Shown here: positions 54,158 to 64,000 of the stretch, piece after piece
How the letters are laid out: each line of letters opens with the position of its first letter
How positions within the stretch are numbered: the stretch's first letter is position 1
From: Paramecium pentaurelia
Lineage: Eukaryota > Ciliophora > Oligohymenophorea > Peniculida > Parameciidae
Length of the DNA: 64,000 nucleotides
Assembly (NCBI GenBank): GCA_905183005.1
Contig: CAJJDO010000059.1
Location: forward strand, 199,847 to 263,846
Reading direction: 5' to 3'
Program-made: the position numbers and the translations under genes
Notes under the pieces: model-generated
The model's input: the letters and a program-made list of their open reading frames with translations, nothing else
Databases searched by the model: none
What the model was told of the DNA's origin: nothing

Positions 54158-55090
54158 ATGAATTATTAAATGCTATTATAATAAACTAATATTGATCCTT
54201 TTTTTTAGAGTATTTTATCATGCTAATTAGATAATTATGATGACTTTCTCATATCTACTGAGTTTAAATATAATAAGAAATTTTTTAGATTTCATTTACA
54301 AACAATCAAAAAGAAGATATAGAGTATCCCAATATTATAATTGATATCAAGTTAAGATCTAAAATAATTGTCTAAAACAAATGAGTTGTAATTTTAAAAG
54401 AAGAGACTAAGGATATTTAATATATATTCATATTATTTTACAGATTAATAATTAAAATTTGGGTACTTTTACAAGAAGATTATCCAAATTAATTCCTTTC
54501 TCCTTATATATTTTGTCTAATTCCCTATTAATAATTAAGTTTTGAGGGTTTTTGAAATGAAGGCAGAATTAGAGAGAACAATTCATAATAATTAATAGGC
54601 ATAAGAATTTCATTTTTTGTTTTATAAATATTATTATCATTTCATTTCTTTTAGATTATATATTCATCTTATAATCAATCAAATTTATTATCATTTCTTT
54701 GTTACAAAATATTTAATTTCTCTTTTATGTACAATGATGATAACATCTATATTTTAATTGATTATTATGATAAATAAATATCAAACTAATAATTCTATTT
54801 TTGATTTTAAATACTTGAATAAGTAAGATGAATATAAATAAGAGAAGTTTTTAATATTTTAGTAATTTAAATAATCTATGATTTTAGAATAGGAGCGTAT
54901 AATTATAATTTAAAAAAAATCATATATTAATTTTCTTTTTTTAATTATTTCCTTGATTTTCTATAATTATTGTATATAGAATAGAATGACAGAATTGATT
55001 AAAACAAATGAAAATACATTCTGTATTCAAAGAAATGATATAGAGAATGTATTTGAAATAATGAAATGCATTTATATTATGTATTTATGA
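54158..55090 (+). CDS. Hypothetical protein of about 310 residues
   Basis: A frame of 311 codons without intron runs from ATG 54158 to TGA 55088-55090, longer than expected by chance for this base composition. It begins with a plausible soluble part (DNYDDFLISTEFKYNKKFF) and continues as an Ile/Phe/Tyr-rich sequence with hydrophobic stretches. No domain recognised. It fits neatly between eS24 (93-nt divergent gap) and the guanidino kinase (8-nt convergent gap), which supports a gene here. The second half is poor in character, so unrecognised introns or a shorter true product are possible. Confidence 0.4.
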
Positions 55091-55098
55091 TATAATAC

Positions 55099-56265
55099 TC
55101 AGGCTTATTATTATTCCTTTCCTAATTAGGCTTCAATTTCATAAAGCTTGATGAGTCCTTCATATAATCTTCTTGAGACAACTGCCTCAGTGACTCCAAA
55201 TCTAGCAGATGGGGAAATATCAGCAGTTCCTTCATGATCCATAGCTGAATGTTCACCTCCCATTCCTCTTGCTTATAATCCAAATTATCTAGCAATATCT
55301 TTAAGTTTCTTCTCATCTTTTCCTCCATTTGTGATATTTGGGAATTTACCAAGAATAGATTATCTCTTTCCTGTTCCCATATTGGTTGGGCATGTTGTGA
55401 CAACACCATAAACTGGATGTTCAGCAAATTCAAGTCCACTCTTTTCAATACCTGTAAGTAATTAATAGAGTGATTAATCGACTTTTCCTAAATCATTTCC
55501 TTAAACAATAGAGATGATTCTTAATTAATCTTCTTCACCAACCCAAATCATTTTAGTTTCATCATCACTAATCCAAATACCTCTTCCATATGGCCAATCA
55601 GAAGCAACACCTGAAGATGTTAAATGATTGTCTGTGGTCATATCATTAAATAAGAAATGTCTTTTAATTAATTCATCAGCTTATTCTTGAGTGATTTGAT
55701 TCTTGTGACCTGGTGTTAAACTATGATATTTTCCTTTAATATCAAAGTTTTCAAAAGCTTAAACCATCTTATTTTCAAAGTTGATTCTTTCTTCCTTGCT
55801 CATCAAAGGAGGTAAATTCCATCCTTTAACATTTCTAGCAACTCTTGCTCTCATGGATACCTTCTCAAGTTTTGGGTCAATTTTAGTCAATACATATTCA
55901 TCGACTGGGATATTCCAATCATGCTCTTATTTGGTTTCACCTTCGATTTTATGATAATCTCTAATTAATGGTTATAAATAGAAGGAGAAAACGTCATAAT
56001 CTTCAGGTCTTGTGGCATAGACACCAACTGAGCTATCATCATTTGCCAATCCACCCATCATGACATCTAAGAAACGGTGTTAATCAGCTGCTGACAACTT
56101 CTTAACTTATTCAACAACTTCAGGGGTGAAATATTTGTTTCCCAAACTCACTCTGACTTTAGCCAATTCATTCCATCTAGCTTAAACTTTTTCGAAGTCA
56201 ACATTTCCATCAGCATCTAAGAAAGCTTTTCTAGCCTCATCCTTGAAGACAATCTTTTATTCCAT
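55099..56265 (-). CDS. ATP:guanidino phosphotransferase (arginine-kinase type)
   Basis: Single exon of 389 codons, ATG 56265-56263 to TGA 55101-55099. It transfers phosphate between ATP and a guanidino substrate as an energy buffer. Diagnostic sequence: TTCPTNMGTG containing the reactive cysteine, the ATP-grasping arginines in VSMRARVARNV, HLTSSGVASDWPYGRGIW, and the C-terminal domain with a flexible-loop region (GGEHSAMDHEG) and GVTEAVVSRRLYEGL. Length fits a single-domain kinase. The substrate cannot be settled by eye; arginine is usual outside vertebrates. Codon choice suggests high expression, as expected for an enzyme supplying cilia. The divergent partner is the kinase at 56558 (292-nt shared upstream region). 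Confidence 0.93.
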
Positions 56266-56557
56266 TAATTTAATTTATCTAAACAATCATTGATTTTCTG
56301 ATTTAAAACCCAAAGATCCCAAATAATAGTAAAATCTAGAAATATTTTAACACGTATTAATTGCCTTAATTAATTTTATTTTGTGTATAAATTTACATTA
56401 AAAGATATTGTTATATAATGCTAATTTCATAATTTATATTATTAAATAAGTATTTTTAATTCTTCATAAAAGAGAATCATCATCTCATTATTATTATTCA
56501 TTATAATTATTATTTATAAAATAATAATCTTTTTATAAATATTAATATTTATTTATA

Positions 56558-58237
56558 ATGAGCAATTTGGATTATACAAAAAAATTGCTTGCAGAAAAAT
56601 ATGTGTAAGATTTGAGTAAGTTCCTTGGTTCGGTAAATATCTAAAAATATCATTTTAAAGGGAAGTTTTGCAGATGTCCATTAAGGATATATGTATAGAA
56701 ACCAGAATGAATTAATAGCAATTAAAAGTATTGATAAGAGAAGATTGGAAAAAAAAAAGAGTCTATAGAAAATTATAATTAATTACGTAAACAGAGAGAA
56801 GCTTAATTAATAGTAATTATCAAGTCCTCATATTGTAAAGTATTTATTTTTTTAATTTAGAATGATAGATTTTATTGAAAATGATGAAGCTTTCTATTTT
56901 ATCTTAGAGTATTGTGATTAAGGTAATCTACAAAATAAATTAAAATCTCATTTACCCTAAAATGAAATCTTTTCTATCTTTGAATAAATTGTACAAGGGT
57001 ATAAAGAGATTAGAGATAAAAAAATAATTCATAGAGATCTAAAACCGGAAAATATTCTATTTTCAAAAGGAGTTGCTAAAATTGGAGATTTTGGGTTTTC
57101 TAAACTATTAGATGAGCTTGATCTTAGTTTGCCATAATCAACTCTAGGAACCCCCTTATATATTGCGCCTGAAGTCACGACAGGAAAATATTCATCTAAA
57201 GCAGATGTTTGGTCTTTAGGTGTCATCCTTTATAGAATGTTATATGGTAAAGCCCCAATGGAAATGATATAAAATAATATATCTAGAGCATCAAATGTTT
57301 ATTAAATTCATTATCCATAACATATTGAAGTTCCTCCAAAGTATTTCAATTTATTATAACAAATGCTTACTGCGGATCCTGAATAAAGAATTGGTTGGGA
57401 TCAAATATTTAAAGTAATTCTTGGTATAGGATTATAACTTAAGTCATAATAAAGCTCATAATTATAAGAAATTTAAGAAATACTTTAAGATTAAAATAAT
57501 AAGGTTAAAGGCATTTTAAACTATTTTTTATATATTTAAGATATCCTTAAATTTATTAGGTAGTTGATGAGAGATGTATAAGAAATTAATTAAATTATAT
57601 AATTATCGCAAGAACAATAATTAAATTATTCAGTCATTACTTAAAAGTACATGTTAAATGAATTAGCTTTTTATTTTAATGTTCTACAAGGATAAGTAAT
57701 ATATATACTATTTAATATTAGAATATGCTCTTCATTTAAATTTTGCCAAATGATTTTTAAATATTTAAAAAAAGTGAAAATTATGAATAAACATTTCAGA
57801 GTTTCTAATAAAATTATAGTTATCTGATAGAGAGTTACAATCAAGTCAAAATTAAATATGATTATTACTAAAAATCTAGTCTAAGAACTTCTGAAAATAC
57901 AAATTATGTGTTAAAATAATCATAATTTAAATTGCCTAATTACTATTCAGTACTATAAGGTAATTAGAACGATTAGGCATTTGGAGAAATATTTAATTAA
58001 ATCTATCATAATATAATTGAACACATAAGATCAAAATTGAATATTTAGGCTATTTAAATCTAATAAAAATAATCTTTACTTAAAGTGCTCATTAAACTGA
58101 TATACTGTTTGTAGCCTCTCTAATTTAGTCATCTCATTTTTGAACCTTAGAATATTGAACAGAAGCTTCGCAATTCATCAGCTTTAGAACAGGAGTTTAA
58201 TAATATCTATGCAAAATACGTCAATTTGGAAATATGA
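56558..58237 (+). CDS. ULK-like serine/threonine protein kinase
   Basis: Introns 56633-56660 (ends AAG), 56840-56860 and 57696-57721 leave 535 codons in frame, TGA 58235-58237. The N-terminal half is a kinase domain: glycine loop LGSGSFADV (split by intron 1), ELIAIKSI with the ATP lysine, IIHRDLKPENI, IGDFGFSK, GTPLYIAPEV and ADVWSLGVILY, so catalytically complete. The early short activation segment and domain order resemble ULK/ATG1-type kinases, which are numerous in Paramecium. The C-terminal half is Gln/Asn-rich and helical, without recognised domains. The alphaC region is odd: a run of 10 A near 56750-56759 sits where a neighbouring frame reads more naturally (ESIENYNQLRKQREAQ), hinting at a local sequence error. 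Confidence 0.85.
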
Positions 58238-58272
58238 ATTAATAGTATATAATTATATAAATAATTATATAT

Positions 58273-59156
58273 ATGGAATAGGACAGTGTTTCTATTTTAT
58301 GTGAATAAAAGGAGAGAAAAATAAAGTAAATGCAAATGATCTACATAGAGTAATCTTGATTGGAGATCAATCTGTAGGTAAAAGTAAATTAATGGAATGT
58401 CTGCTGAATATTGAATCTAAAGTTAATGATAAATAAATTTAATCTGTAGATTTCTTTATATCAAGAATTCTATTACCTAATAAGATTACTTAAAAGATTC
58501 ATGTTTGGATTACTTCTGGAGAAATTAAGAATATGTAATTATTTATTTTTATGATGTTTAGTGCCATGATTAGAGCATTTCTGCTATAGAGTAACATTTA
58601 CATAATTGCATTCTCTTTAAATAATATGGTGACTTTAGAAAATGCATTAAATACATGGTTTTAATTATGTGTTAAGAATGCCAAACAAACAAATGCATAT
58701 TATTATTTCTTAGGAACTATGGGAGATTTAGAGAGGAAATGTCCTAAATATAATGAGATAATTGATTAGATCAATGAAAAATGTTCAGAATATAAAGTAG
58801 CAGTCTTTGGTTCAAAAAATGTACATCCCATAAAAGGAATTAGATAATCAGAAAAATGGAATGATGATCACATTATTGAATTTGCAACTAAACGACTTCC
58901 TCAAAATGTATATTACTCAGAATGTTCAGCAACTGAAAATTTAGGAATGGATCGAAGTATGAGTATATTTACTAAATTAATAATGTCTGCAATGGATATA
59001 TAAGATAAAATGAATGGAATAGTTAAGGTTACAGAATAACCTACAAATACATAACCTTAATTGTAGTCTACATAAGATAAGAGACCTTCTGCAAAGATTG
59101 AAATTCAAAAACAACCTTAAGAACAATAAGAAAAGATGTGTTGCAACATATTTTGA
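58273..59156 (+). CDS. Divergent Rab-like small GTPase with CaaX end
   Basis: From ATG 58273 the frame reaches TGA 59154-59156 with intron 58535-58561 and an upstream junction best explained by a GTG...AAG intron at 58286-58311 (277 codons) or by one missing base. The P-loop is intact (RVILIGDQSVGKSK). The G3 region reads HVWITSGEIKN where Rabs have WDTAGQE; the G4 position reads GTMGDLE instead of GNKxDLE; G5 is SECSATENLG. The protein ends KMCCNIF, a CaaX-like prenylation site with a second cysteine for palmitoylation, so membrane anchoring is likely. Loss of the catalytic Gln and of the NK pair suggests altered nucleotide cycling. Only 35 nt separate it from the kinase. Confidence 0.75.
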
Positions 59157-59177
59157 AAAATAAATTAAATATTATGA

Positions 59178-61582
59178 TCAATTATTGAAAATTAAGGGTT
59201 ATCCTGATTAATTTTAATAAAACAATAAATAAGGTGTTTCCTCTGCTCTATATATATTATATATAAAATATTACATAAGCTCTTTGTCAAGTTGATCACT
59301 ATCATATTCTAAATTTGATATCATGGTATCATCGAAAGTTACCCAAACATCAGGTTTATTAAGTTATCTAGCATAACATATATAATGGCCTGAATAACTA
59401 TTTTTTCCCTATAATAGATATTATAATTATATGTATTTACCATATGGACAATAAAAGCATAGAGATCATAGATACAATCTTTACTATTGAGTTTTTTTTA
59501 ATTGAAAACATCTCTGAAATCAATCTAAAATTTAAATGGTACTTTTGTTAACATTTTATTCATTGTTTATGTTGCAGCATTGAAAGTAAAACTATGATTT
59601 AATGATATTATTACCGATGTACTATCATGAATAATACAGAAGGTAATTGAATTAATTACTAAGATTTGTATACTCGATCAGTTCTTTAATTACATTTATC
59701 ACATGTAAATTCTATTTGTTCTTTTTCATATGCTTTTCGAATCATATCATAAAGATCTTAATTTTCTTCATCTTCATTAAAATGTAAATCGATTCCTAAG
59801 AACTTTTCTTTTGGACGATATGCTGGTTGTCTTTTAGGACAATTATAACATTCAATACATGATCTATGATAACCAAAGAATATCTTTTCCATTGGAATTT
59901 ATAAATGTTTAGGTAATAGTTCTAAAAGATCTTCTAGAAAATGATGTGCAAATTCACTCACATCTTATTAATCATTTGTATTACTATATGGTTCTCTTAA
60001 TTATCTTTTAAGTTCATAAGGAGAACAATACCCTTATTTTTAATAAGTTAAAAGTAGAAATAATTTCTAAAGACTACTTAATTTAGATGGATAAGGAATT
60101 AATTATAATGATTAATCAGTAAATTTTAATTGAATAACAAACTTTCTAAAGGATTAGGTCATGTATAAACTTTATAATATACTATTCATAAAACAAGTAT
60201 TAGTGAGATTTTCAAGACCAACAAAATCTTTAGAATCTCTTAATAGTATATTTTAATCAATTTAACTTTATTATTCAATTAATTATGAAAAATCCCATTA
60301 AATATATTATTTATATGGAATCATTTTGTCTGTTGTTTGATAGATTTATATAATATTTAGAAATTGTTCATCAGTATTTAATCCATTATAATTCATAGCA
60401 ACAGTCAATAAAAATAAAATTCTTTAAGTTTTAAAATCTTTAGTAAATATTTTATAATTGGATGCCTACTTCAATTTGAAATACAATAAATCTAATGATT
60501 TTAATAAAGGATCTTAATCTATTGATGACATTCCAATTATATAAAATAATAATAGATCAATTAATTCTGTACTATAATGAATCATTTAAATGTTTCCCAA
60601 TATAGTTGTCAAAATGAATTCCTAATAGATATATTTTAAAATATCTGAATATTATTTGCTTTTAATTTCTAATGCATATTCATATAAGAATTAACTTATT
60701 GTTCTAATAAAAAAGATACTTTATAAAGTAATTGAATAAAAAGTTAATCCTTAAAAGATCTTTAAGGTTACTTTTAAATTATTAAAGTAATTTAGAAGCA
60801 TAAAATATTTATGTCTATAAAGTAATTCATTAATATGTTGATGTGGAATCTAAATATAATAAATAAAATTAAAATACTTTTCGCAATAATATAAATAATC
60901 CAATAGAATTTCCTTCATATGCATATTAAATGATTCCAGTCAATAAAGCTAACCAATCATGAACTTAATTTTAATTTGCAATTCCTTGTCCATTGCATTA
61001 GGATAGTAATACATCAGCCAACTTTTCTAATAGGGATATATCTGTTGGATCTGCTTTATGGAGACATTTAAAAGGAATGAGCATTAATGAGAATAATTCT
61101 GGATTAAATCCCAAATCTTATGGACATAGTGTTGTAATCATTTGAATCATAAATCTCTGTTTTGTTATATCATTTGTATCTAAACGTAATTCTTTAATAA
61201 TGGTTCCTTGTTTTCTAAATTCTGTAATTAATTTCTCAGTCTAAAAACCCAATTCTTTAAAGTATATTTTTTATAGATCTTATTTACTAATTTGTTATAT
61301 ATATTTAACATAAATGCAAATATGATTTAGATCTTTTGCAGTTTAGCATACTTTTTTAAATACCTATAAGACTTCATTTTAATCATTTTATGCTTGGATT
61401 TTTAATACATTTCCAAAATTGATTTTTAAAGCATGTTCTAACAATTAATTAGAATCTTATCCAATATTATGAATATGTTTATAAATTGCTTAGAGATCTA
61501 GGTTTTTAGTTTAATTTTTATTGTCATCTAATATTTTGATTTTATCTTTAAGAGTTGTGACATTATCTAAGATAGTTGTCAT
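59178..61582 (-). CDS. Ubiquitin-specific protease (USP/UCH family)
   Basis: ATG 61582-61580; introns 60850-60877, 59592-59614 and 59409-59440; TGA 59180-59178; 774 codons in frame. It removes ubiquitin from proteins. The N-terminal 440 residues are helical with no recognised domain. The catalytic domain starts with the Cys box GLENLTNTCFMNSILQSLY, contains the zinc-binding fingers (CIECYNCPKRQ and FTCDKCNQRTD), and ends with the His box SYSGHYICYAR and VWVTFDD, so the Cys-His-Asp triad is complete. It converges on the GTPase gene (21-nt gap) and diverges from the TTLL gene (181 nt). Confidence 0.92.
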
Positions 61583-61763
61583 ACTTGTATATAAATTCAA
61601 AATTGAATTTTAATTTTGTATAATTGTATAAATGAACAAAATGCAGAAATTGTATATTTGAAATACTTATTTAATTGGTATATATATATATAACAAAGTT
61701 CTAGTAATATATTATATATAATGATGAGCATATATATATAGTTATAAACAGTTATATTAAAAT

Positions 61764-64000
61764 ATGAAATAATAAATTGCACCAAAACCCAAAATTACTA
61801 CTCAATTACCAATATTGCCAGAAATAAAAAGATAATCCAAGGATTCTTTGGGGACTCCTCTGTAAGTTGCGTATGAATATATAGGAAATTAATGAAACCA
61901 GCTATTTAGAATCCTTTATCATAATCTCGTCTTTCAAGATAATCAAGTAGCATTGAAACTACAATATCATAAGAATCATAAAGAAAGTAGTCTCAACCAA
62001 AGAAGCCTAATGTTGAAACTTTGGTGAAGAATAAGACATACTTTAATCATCGTTCTTTAATGAATGATTATTTGAAAAGATAGAACATTTCAATTGCAAC
62101 AAAAGTGTTTTGTTTTAATTCATAAGATGAGTATATTAGAAGATGTTTATAAAGACATGGTTGGCTTGAAACACCTTGTAACTAATAAATTTTTGATCTA
62201 AAATGGGTTTATACTGATAATCCTGATGATTTTAAAACATTATTAGATGGTTAATTTTACAATCATTTTAGTAACACTAAAGAACTTACTACAAAATCAT
62301 GTTTATTAACAAACTTTAAAAATTAATGTGAATATGGTTATGATACAAGTACTTTCTTTCCAAGAGCTTTTGATTTAGGAAATGCAACAGATAGAGAGGA
62401 TTTTCTTAAAGAATATGAAAGAACTGCTGTTACAATAATATTAAAGAAGGCTATTTTTGCTTTGAGAATTAAGAGAAAAAATGAGATGAAGAAAATAAAA
62501 GAAATAATATTAAAGGAATGGAAAGAGAAAGAAGAATATTCAAAGATTAGAAAAATTGATATGAAAAGAACAGTAAAGAGGAAATACAAAAATATTTATA
62601 CAGCATAAGAATTGGAAGATTCATAATAATAATCAGATATTAAATTTGATTGTTTAATTATGTCTGAAGTATTATCTAGATTATCTGATATGAAAAGATA
62701 GTTGAAAGATGGTTTCTATGATGATAAAAATTTTGAATTGAGTTAACAATACATATCAAAAACTAGATTAAAGTAATATTTATATATATTTATAATATAG
62801 TTTAATTACTTATTCTCAAATTTAAAAGTTTGAGAAAGGTACTAATCCAAGTTTATTTTTAATCAAAAAATTGTATAGATATCATTTGTTTTTTAAAAAG
62901 TATGATCCAGCATATAAGGTTGATGGAATCAATAATATATGGATTATTAAACCTGGAGGATGTGCAAGAGGATAAGGAATTTATTTAGAGAAGGATATTA
63001 CAGAAGCAATTAATAGTGGTTAATAAATGTAAGCTAGATTGGTACAAAAGTATATAGAAAGACCATTGTTATATAAAGGATATAAATTTGATTTGAGATA
63101 ATGGGTTTTAGTAAGGAGTTTCTAACCATTATAAGCATTTGTCTTCAGTCATTGTTATATGAGAATGTGTAGTCAACCATATGATGTGAAAGACACTAAG
63201 AATTTATTAAAGCATTTGACAAATTTTTCTTTAAATAAATCAGAATTTAAGAAGTAAGTGAGCAATAATAATACATTAGTCAAAATGATTCAATTTACAG
63301 TAGTGATTTTATGTAGCAATGGCTTCCTGTTGATTGGTAAAAGATAGTTAGACCATAATGTAATGACTTAATGATTAAAACACTGAAAATATTATAAGAT
63401 CAATTTGAAGGTGAATCTAAATATTGTTTTGAATTATTTGGTTTTGATATTATGTTAGATGAATATTGTAAACCATGGTTATTAGAAGTCAATTTATCAC
63501 CAGCATGTGCAGAAAGAGCAGATTGGTTACATGAAATGTTAGATTCTATGGCTGAGAGTATGTTTAATATAGTATTTGGTGATGAATTTATTAGACCTAA
63601 AAAATACTATTATGAATTATTAATTGATGAAGAATAAACTTATAATAATTAATAATAGAATGATAATTAATTTGAATTATGGGGATAGAAATGTAATATT
63701 AAAAGAGAAAAGATGATTGATAAAAGATATATAGAATCTTTGGCAGCTTTAATGATATAAAAGTTTTATAGAATGTATAAAGCTAAAAAAATAAAATGGT
63801 TTTTAAGAGATACAAAATATGCTATTATTATCTAAAAATATGTTAGGAGAATGCTTTCTAAATTATTAAGAATAAGATTAAAAAATTATAATTCAGCTAC
63901 CAAAATATAAACACTTATTAGAGGATTTTTAGCTAAAAAGAGGAAATATCATTTAAAAAGAAACAAAATGGCAACTAAAATACAATGTAGATTTAGATGT
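61764..64000 (+). CDS. TTLL3/8-type tubulin ligase (probable glycylase), 3' truncated
   Basis: ATG 61764; introns 61862-61884, 62773-62800 and 63254-63279; still open at the window end. The TTL core is recognisable: NHFSNTKELTTKSCLLTN and TFFPRAFDLG before the core; WIIKPGGCARGQGIYL (ATP-grasp nucleotide site); KFDLRQWVLVRSF; CFELFGFDIMLDE; WLLEVNLSPACAERADWL with the metal-binding Glu/Asn. These match the TTLL3/TTLL8 branch, which initiates glycine side chains on axonemal tubulin; glycylase activity is inferred. After the core come IQ-like motifs (ATKIQTLIRGFLAKKRK, then ATKIQCRFR), which could bind calmodulin-like light chains. An insertion rich in Lys/Glu (62450-62600) separates the two halves of the domain. 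Confidence 0.9.

Noticed and set aside
55122..55448. A 108-codon minus-strand frame open even under the standard code
   Set aside because: It lies out of frame inside the guanidino kinase gene, whose own frame carries CPTNMGTG and other diagnostic residues; the open frame is a by-product of the G/C-richer codon use.

Overview
The window reads as macronuclear DNA of a Paramecium-type ciliate. Protein-like frames stay open only if TAA and TAG are read as glutamine and TGA is the sole stop. Reading frames are joined by tiny introns (about 21-34 nt, GTA...TAG), and the sequence is extremely A+T rich. A ribosomal protein (eS24), a guanidino kinase, a USP-type deubiquitinase, a TTLL3/8-type ligase and a ULK-like kinase all translate cleanly under these rules. 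All coordinates and translations were worked out by eye; no search was run.

Region 1 (1-31.4 kb) is gene-poor and repeat-rich. It is built around copies of one large gene family: signal peptide, cysteine-rich modules, beta-helix-like Asn/Ile-rich repeats, a conserved GFWRP/CxxC module, several membrane segments. Copy A (1-4508, minus, cut by the window edge) is open throughout. Copy B (20801-29480, plus) lies in inverted orientation to A and is damaged; it carries a 99-nt insertion bounded exactly by TA dinucleotides, like an unexcised IES. Between them are chimeric fragments of the same family (13.2-15.35 kb), homologous 5' flanks, a small WD40 gene, short relics of other genes and a G+C-elevated block that could be a small RNA gene.

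Region 2 (31.4-41.1 kb) is copy C, an apparently intact six-intron gene for a membrane protein of about 3170 residues, giving the full architecture of the family.

Region 3 (41.2-64 kb) is a compact ordinary gene block with intergenic gaps of roughly 20-290 nt: a CCT-motif protein, two unrecognised proteins (one with a degenerate P-loop), a CxxC/SelW-like protein, two coiled-coil proteins (the larger ending in a second CxxC domain), eS24, a hypothetical ORF, a guanidino (arginine-type) kinase, a ULK-like kinase, a divergent Rab-like GTPase with a CaaX end, a USP deubiquitinase and a TTLL3-like tubulin ligase that runs off the right edge. The set fits general cell biology with some cilium/cytoskeleton flavour; no operon-like logic is implied.

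Three single N bases (13908, 19459, 50132) matter. Two of them separate exact direct repeats of 1177 and 1087 nt, one of which breaks a reading frame; these are almost surely unmerged contig overlaps and not biology.
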